A stretch of DNA of 64,000 nucleotides, taken from the NCBI GenBank assembly GCA_002709225.1, contig PAQH01000027.1, positions 1 to 64,000 of the forward strand, given 5' to 3'. How positions within the stretch are numbered: the first letter of the stretch is position 1; every line of letters starts with the position of its first letter. This DNA comes from Planctomycetaceae bacterium (GTDB lineage Bacteria > Planctomycetota > Planctomycetia > Pirellulales > Pirellulaceae). Positions 59,855 through 64,000 of this stretch are shown one piece after another. A program made the position numbers and the translations under genes. Below the pieces are notes generated by a model. The model saw only the letters and a program-made list of their open reading frames with translations. It made no database searches and had not been told where the DNA came from.

Positions 59855-61750
59855 CTAAGGAGTTGAGGGAGAGGGCGCCTGGTGCGCCGGTGCATCGCCC
59901 GGTCCGCCCAGCTGTTGCAGCAGGGCCCTGCGCGCCAGCCATTCGTGCTGCGCTAGACGACGCGTCTTCCCGCCCTGCTGCCACGTTCGGCCAGTGCGGA
60001 CTTCCAGTGACAAACGTAGGCGTTGTCGCTGGTCTGTGGCGGCGGCCACCTGCGGCCACTGCCAACTCTGTTCGTCGCTGCCGCCACTGATTGCTTGATT
60101 TGCAGCAGTGATCGCCACAGAGACGAGTGAACCCTGATGTTGCCAGGGTGCCGCCAGCGGCCATCCGGTTGCGACATCCCAGATTTGGGCGGTGTTGTCA
60201 TCGCAACCAGTGATCACCGTCTTGCCATCGGGGCTGATGGCGTGGGAAATCAGGTAGCGATTGGGCAGCGTTGGTGTTGCGAGGATGCGCCCGGTCGAAA
60301 CCTCGCGCACCTGCAGTTGATTTTCCGCTGTTTGCACGATGGTGATTTGACCGTCTTCTGAGCTCTTGCGGCGCAGCTCGTTTCCATCACCTTTCCTGGG
60401 GTTGCCTACGGGCCGATCCACTGCAGGCCGCCAAACCCGGGCTGTGCCGTCCAGGCTGCCACTGACGGCTACTGCGCCATCGCCACTCATGGAAACTGCG
60501 ATCACGGCATGGTCGTGGGGACGTGGCAATCCGATGGGTGCACCGGTAACGCCGTCCCAGAAACGGCAGGTGTCATCTTCTCCTGCCGTGACGACCAGAT
60601 TACCGTCGTCACTCATCGACACGGCGCGCACCGCACCTCCATGGACCAGGGCTGCTCCCTGGCGTTTCCCGGTCGGTAGCCGCCAGATCTGCGCGGACCC
60701 ATCGCGACTTCCAGTTACCACCGTATTGCCATCGCGGGCTAGTGCTACGTCGAGTACGTCATGATCGTGGGTCAAACTTGCCCCCAGCGATGTTCCCGTC
60801 GCGACATTCCAGATCCGGGCGGTGTGATCGAGGCTTCCTGTGACTGCGATCTCTTCGTTTTCACTCAGTGCGACTGTCACGACTTCGTCGGTGTGTTGCC
60901 AGGGGGGTCCGATCGGCTCACCGGTGGTTGCGTTCCAGAGTTGCGCAATGTAATCGGCACCGGCAGTGAGCACCAGAGTTCCAGAGGAGCTGATCGCCAC
61001 ATCCCTGATTGGTTCTGTATGCTCCAGGGGGGCTCCCACCGTCTGGTGGTCTGTGGTCCTCCAGATCTGAGCGACATGGCCACTGACGGTGACCACCCGG
61101 CTGCCGTCCGCGGAGATGGCGACGGCCGTCACATCCCCCTGATGTTTGAACGGTTTGCCCTGGCGCGTCGCCGTCGCTGTATTCCAAAGCCGCGCCAAGT
61201 TGTCGTCGCTGGCGGTGATTGCCAGCGAACCATCGGCGGACAACGCGACGTCAACGACATCCTCCTCGTGTTCCCATGCTGCCCCGATCGGTTGTCCGTT
61301 CTCCAGATTCCAATATCGCGCGGTATTGTCGTGACTGGCGGTCACGGCTCGCCGCCCGTCGCGGCTGACGGCAAGTGCCGCGATGGAGTCATCGTGGAGC
61401 AGTGGTGGACCCAGCGTGCGGCTCCAGCCACTGAGCATGCGGCGAATGGGTAGCGCAGTCGGATCTCCGTCATCCGTCACCTGGTAGGCCTGGAACAACT
61501 TCAACAGTCCGTCGGTGCGGTCTTGTTTCTCCAGCAGCGCGACTGCGGTTTGCACATAGGCGGATGTCAACGCCTGACGTACCTGGCGGAGCTCACCTTC
61601 GCGCTGCCCCAGTCGCGTGAAATAGAAGCCCCCCGTGGCCAGCAACACCAGGCTGAGCGCCCAGTGCCACAGCTGGTGGCGTCCTGATATTCGCTGCGAT
61701 TTGGGCTGATCAGGCCGCGGATCGGAAGTGCCACACTCGGGAGAAGTCAA
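59855..61750 (-). CDS. Membrane-anchored WD40 repeat protein lacking an ATG start
   Basis: About 631 aa if started at TTG 61750. The frame is open to TTG 61831, but that part codes through the groEL terminator, and no ATG precedes the membrane span (LWHWALSLVLLATGGFYF). After the span come a helical segment (REGELRQVRQALTSAYVQTAVALLEKQDRTDGL, split) and about ten WD40 blades, for example SIAALAVSRDGRRAVTASHDNTARYWN. This is the C-terminal half of planctomycete Ser/Thr kinase-WD40 proteins, but no kinase domain exists and there is no room for one. It could be a free-standing relative with a rare start or a 5'-truncated gene. It lies 140 bases after the groEL stop and beyond a terminator. Confidence 0.7.
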   Translation of the reverse strand: MTSPECGTSDPRPDQPKSQRISGRHQLWHWALSLVLLATGGFYFTRLGQREGELRQVRQALTSAYVQTAVALLEKQDRTDGLLKLFQAYQVTDDGDPTALPIRRMLSGWSRTLGPPLLHDDSIAALAVSRDGRRAVTASHDNTARYWNLENGQPIGAAWEHEEDVVDVALSADGSLAITASDDNLARLWNTATATRQGKPFKHQGDVTAVAISADGSRVVTVSGHVAQIWRTTDHQTVGAPLEHTEPIRDVAISSSGTLVLTAGADYIAQLWNATTGEPIGPPWQHTDEVVTVALSENEEIAVTGSLDHTARIWNVATGTSLGASLTHDHDVLDVALARDGNTVVTGSRDGSAQIWRLPTGKRQGAALVHGGAVRAVSMSDDGNLVVTAGEDDTCRFWDGVTGAPIGLPRPHDHAVIAVSMSGDGAVAVSGSLDGTARVWRPAVDRPVGNPRKGDGNELRRKSSEDGQITIVQTAENQLQVREVSTGRILATPTLPNRYLISHAISPDGKTVITGCDDNTAQIWDVATGWPLAAPWQHQGSLVSVAITAANQAISGGSDEQSWQWPQVAAATDQRQRLRLSLEVRTGRTWQQGGKTRRLAQHEWLARRALLQQLGGPGDAPAHQAPSPSTP

Positions 61751-61781
61751 GGGTTCGTTGGCCTGCGTACAAGAACGGCGC

Positions 61782-61825
61782 AAAAAGAAAGACTTGCCGG
61801 ACCAACATACGGGACCGGCAAGTCT
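61782..61825 (-). terminator. Intrinsic terminator after groESL
   Basis: A perfect 11-bp stem (AGACTTGCCGG, 61790-61800; CCGGCAAGTCT, 61815-61825) with a 14-base loop. On the minus strand it is followed directly by TTCTTTTT, the classic rho-independent form. It ends groESL transcription 66-109 bases after the groEL stop and overlaps the 5' part of the WD40 frame. Confidence 0.9.
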
Positions 61826-61890
61826 GTGCAAACTATTGGAGCGTCGCTTTCGTCAGGCGTGGGTAAGGTCCCAGCCAACCTGGACGAGGT

Positions 61891-63552
<1,662 letters not shown>

Positions 63553-63625
63553 TCAAGGGAACTGCAAGCTGCGGGTTGCCCCCCTGGCGCTTGCGGTCCC
63601 CTGGTCTTCGCGCGTTTCGCGTTGT

Positions 63626-63949
63626 CTATTCGTCGATCACCGCCAGGATGTCGTCTTCACGCATCAGCAGCAGTTCCTCGTCCCCCACTTCAAATGTTTC
63701 ACCTGCATAGCTGCTGAAGATCACACGCTCACCAACTTTGACTTGCAGCTGGCTGCGTGAGCCATCCTCCAGGAGCACACCATCTCCGACGCTGATGATC
63801 ACGCCACGGGCCGGTTTGTCTTTTGCCGAATCGGGCAAGACAATACCGCCAGACGTTGTGGCTTCGGATGATTCTCTTTGCACCACCACGCGATCACCGA
63901 GCGGTTGCAGTTGGATGCCTGATTTTGTTTTTTTCTTTGCCGACGCCAT
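63626..63949 (-). CDS. groES: Co-chaperonin GroES
   Basis: 107 aa, slightly long because of a basic N-terminal extension (MASAKKKTKSGIQ) before the usual LQPLGDRVVVQRE. The mobile loop ATTSGGIVLPDSAKDKPARG and the C-terminal EELLLMREDDILAVID are standard. ATG 63949 has a near-perfect GGAGGTGG upstream. A CIRCE operator was not seen in the 51 bases available upstream, where only a short GGTACA direct repeat (63975-63994 region) occurs; the promoter lies at or beyond the right window edge. Confidence 0.96.
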   Translation of the reverse strand: MASAKKKTKSGIQLQPLGDRVVVQRESSEATTSGGIVLPDSAKDKPARGVIISVGDGVLLEDGSRSQLQVKVGERVIFSSYAGETFEVGDEELLLMREDDILAVIDE

Positions 63950-64000
63950 CTGCTTTCCACCTCCGGTACAATTAAATAGGTACAGCCGACTGCTCTGATG

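Noticed and set aside
59855-61831. Ser/Thr protein kinase with WD40 repeats
   Set aside because: No kinase subdomain motifs (Gly loop, HRD, DFG) occur and there are only 59 bases between the frame and the groEL stop.
63950-64000. CIRCE operator upstream of groES
   Set aside because: The TTAGCACTC-N9-GAGTGCTAA element is not present in the visible upstream bases; the promoter may lie outside the window.

Overview
The window looks like a chromosomal segment of a Planctomycetota bacterium (Pirellulales/Planctomycetales type). This rests on content typical of that phylum: a TAT-exported DUF1501 protein, a DUF1080 protein, a tandem DUF4159 protein, MoxR/DUF58/BatA clusters, a secreted FGE-like protein, a WD40 protein of the kinase-tail type, a J-like protein beginning NPYREWL...NYYRLLGL, and many Pro/Thr-rich envelope proteins. 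No rRNA, tRNA, IS element, phage gene or CRISPR was recognised. The genus cannot be fixed from the sequence alone.

Layout. 1-3904 (minus): a J-like membrane protein cut by the left edge and carrying two pentapeptide repeat blocks, a His-rich lipoprotein and a DUF1501 protein. 4248-5519 (plus): glgC. 5567-43001 (minus): 20 consecutive co-directional genes over about 37 kb, the dominant feature of the window. Read from its upstream end (43001) it runs moxR, DUF58, BatA, DUF4175-like, VWA/amidotransferase-like, alpha/alpha-toroid protein, secreted protein, tandem DUF4159, then a second moxR, DUF58, BatA, VWA/amidotransferase-like, DUF4175-like. It continues with a PA14-PKD-TPR protein, two secreted unknowns, a giant TPR protein, ExbB/TolQ, ExbD/TolR and a PD40-propeller/alpha-toroid fusion. 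It is thus built on two paralogous copies of a MoxR-VWA module with one pair of genes swapped in order. It ends in a TPR-TolQ-TolR unit and carries an alpha/alpha-toroid domain in two genes.

43328-45292 (plus): a MetE-C-like methyltransferase and an NAD-dependent epimerase. 45525-45941 (plus): a small secreted protein. 45964-55922 (minus): rlmKL, a DUF1080 protein, an MMPL/RND transporter, a redoxin-cytochrome c-copper monooxygenase-EF-hand fusion and an ABC-2 permease/ATPase pair. 56141-59749: an SDR, a secreted protein with a Lys-rich tail, rsmE (minus) and an FGE-fold protein. 59855-63949 (minus): a WD40 gene without an ATG, then groEL and groES, with a clear intrinsic terminator just after groEL.

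How the genes may work together. The 37-kb locus has the parts of an envelope machine: AAA+ ATPases (MoxR) acting on six VWA proteins with intact MIDAS motifs, very large coiled-coil membrane proteins, TPR scaffolds and a proton-driven TolQR-like motor. Its substrate and function cannot be read from the sequence. It is the best candidate here for an undescribed system. The remaining regions are mostly housekeeping (glgC, rlmKL, rsmE, groESL, ABC exporter) or common planctomycete secreted enzymes.
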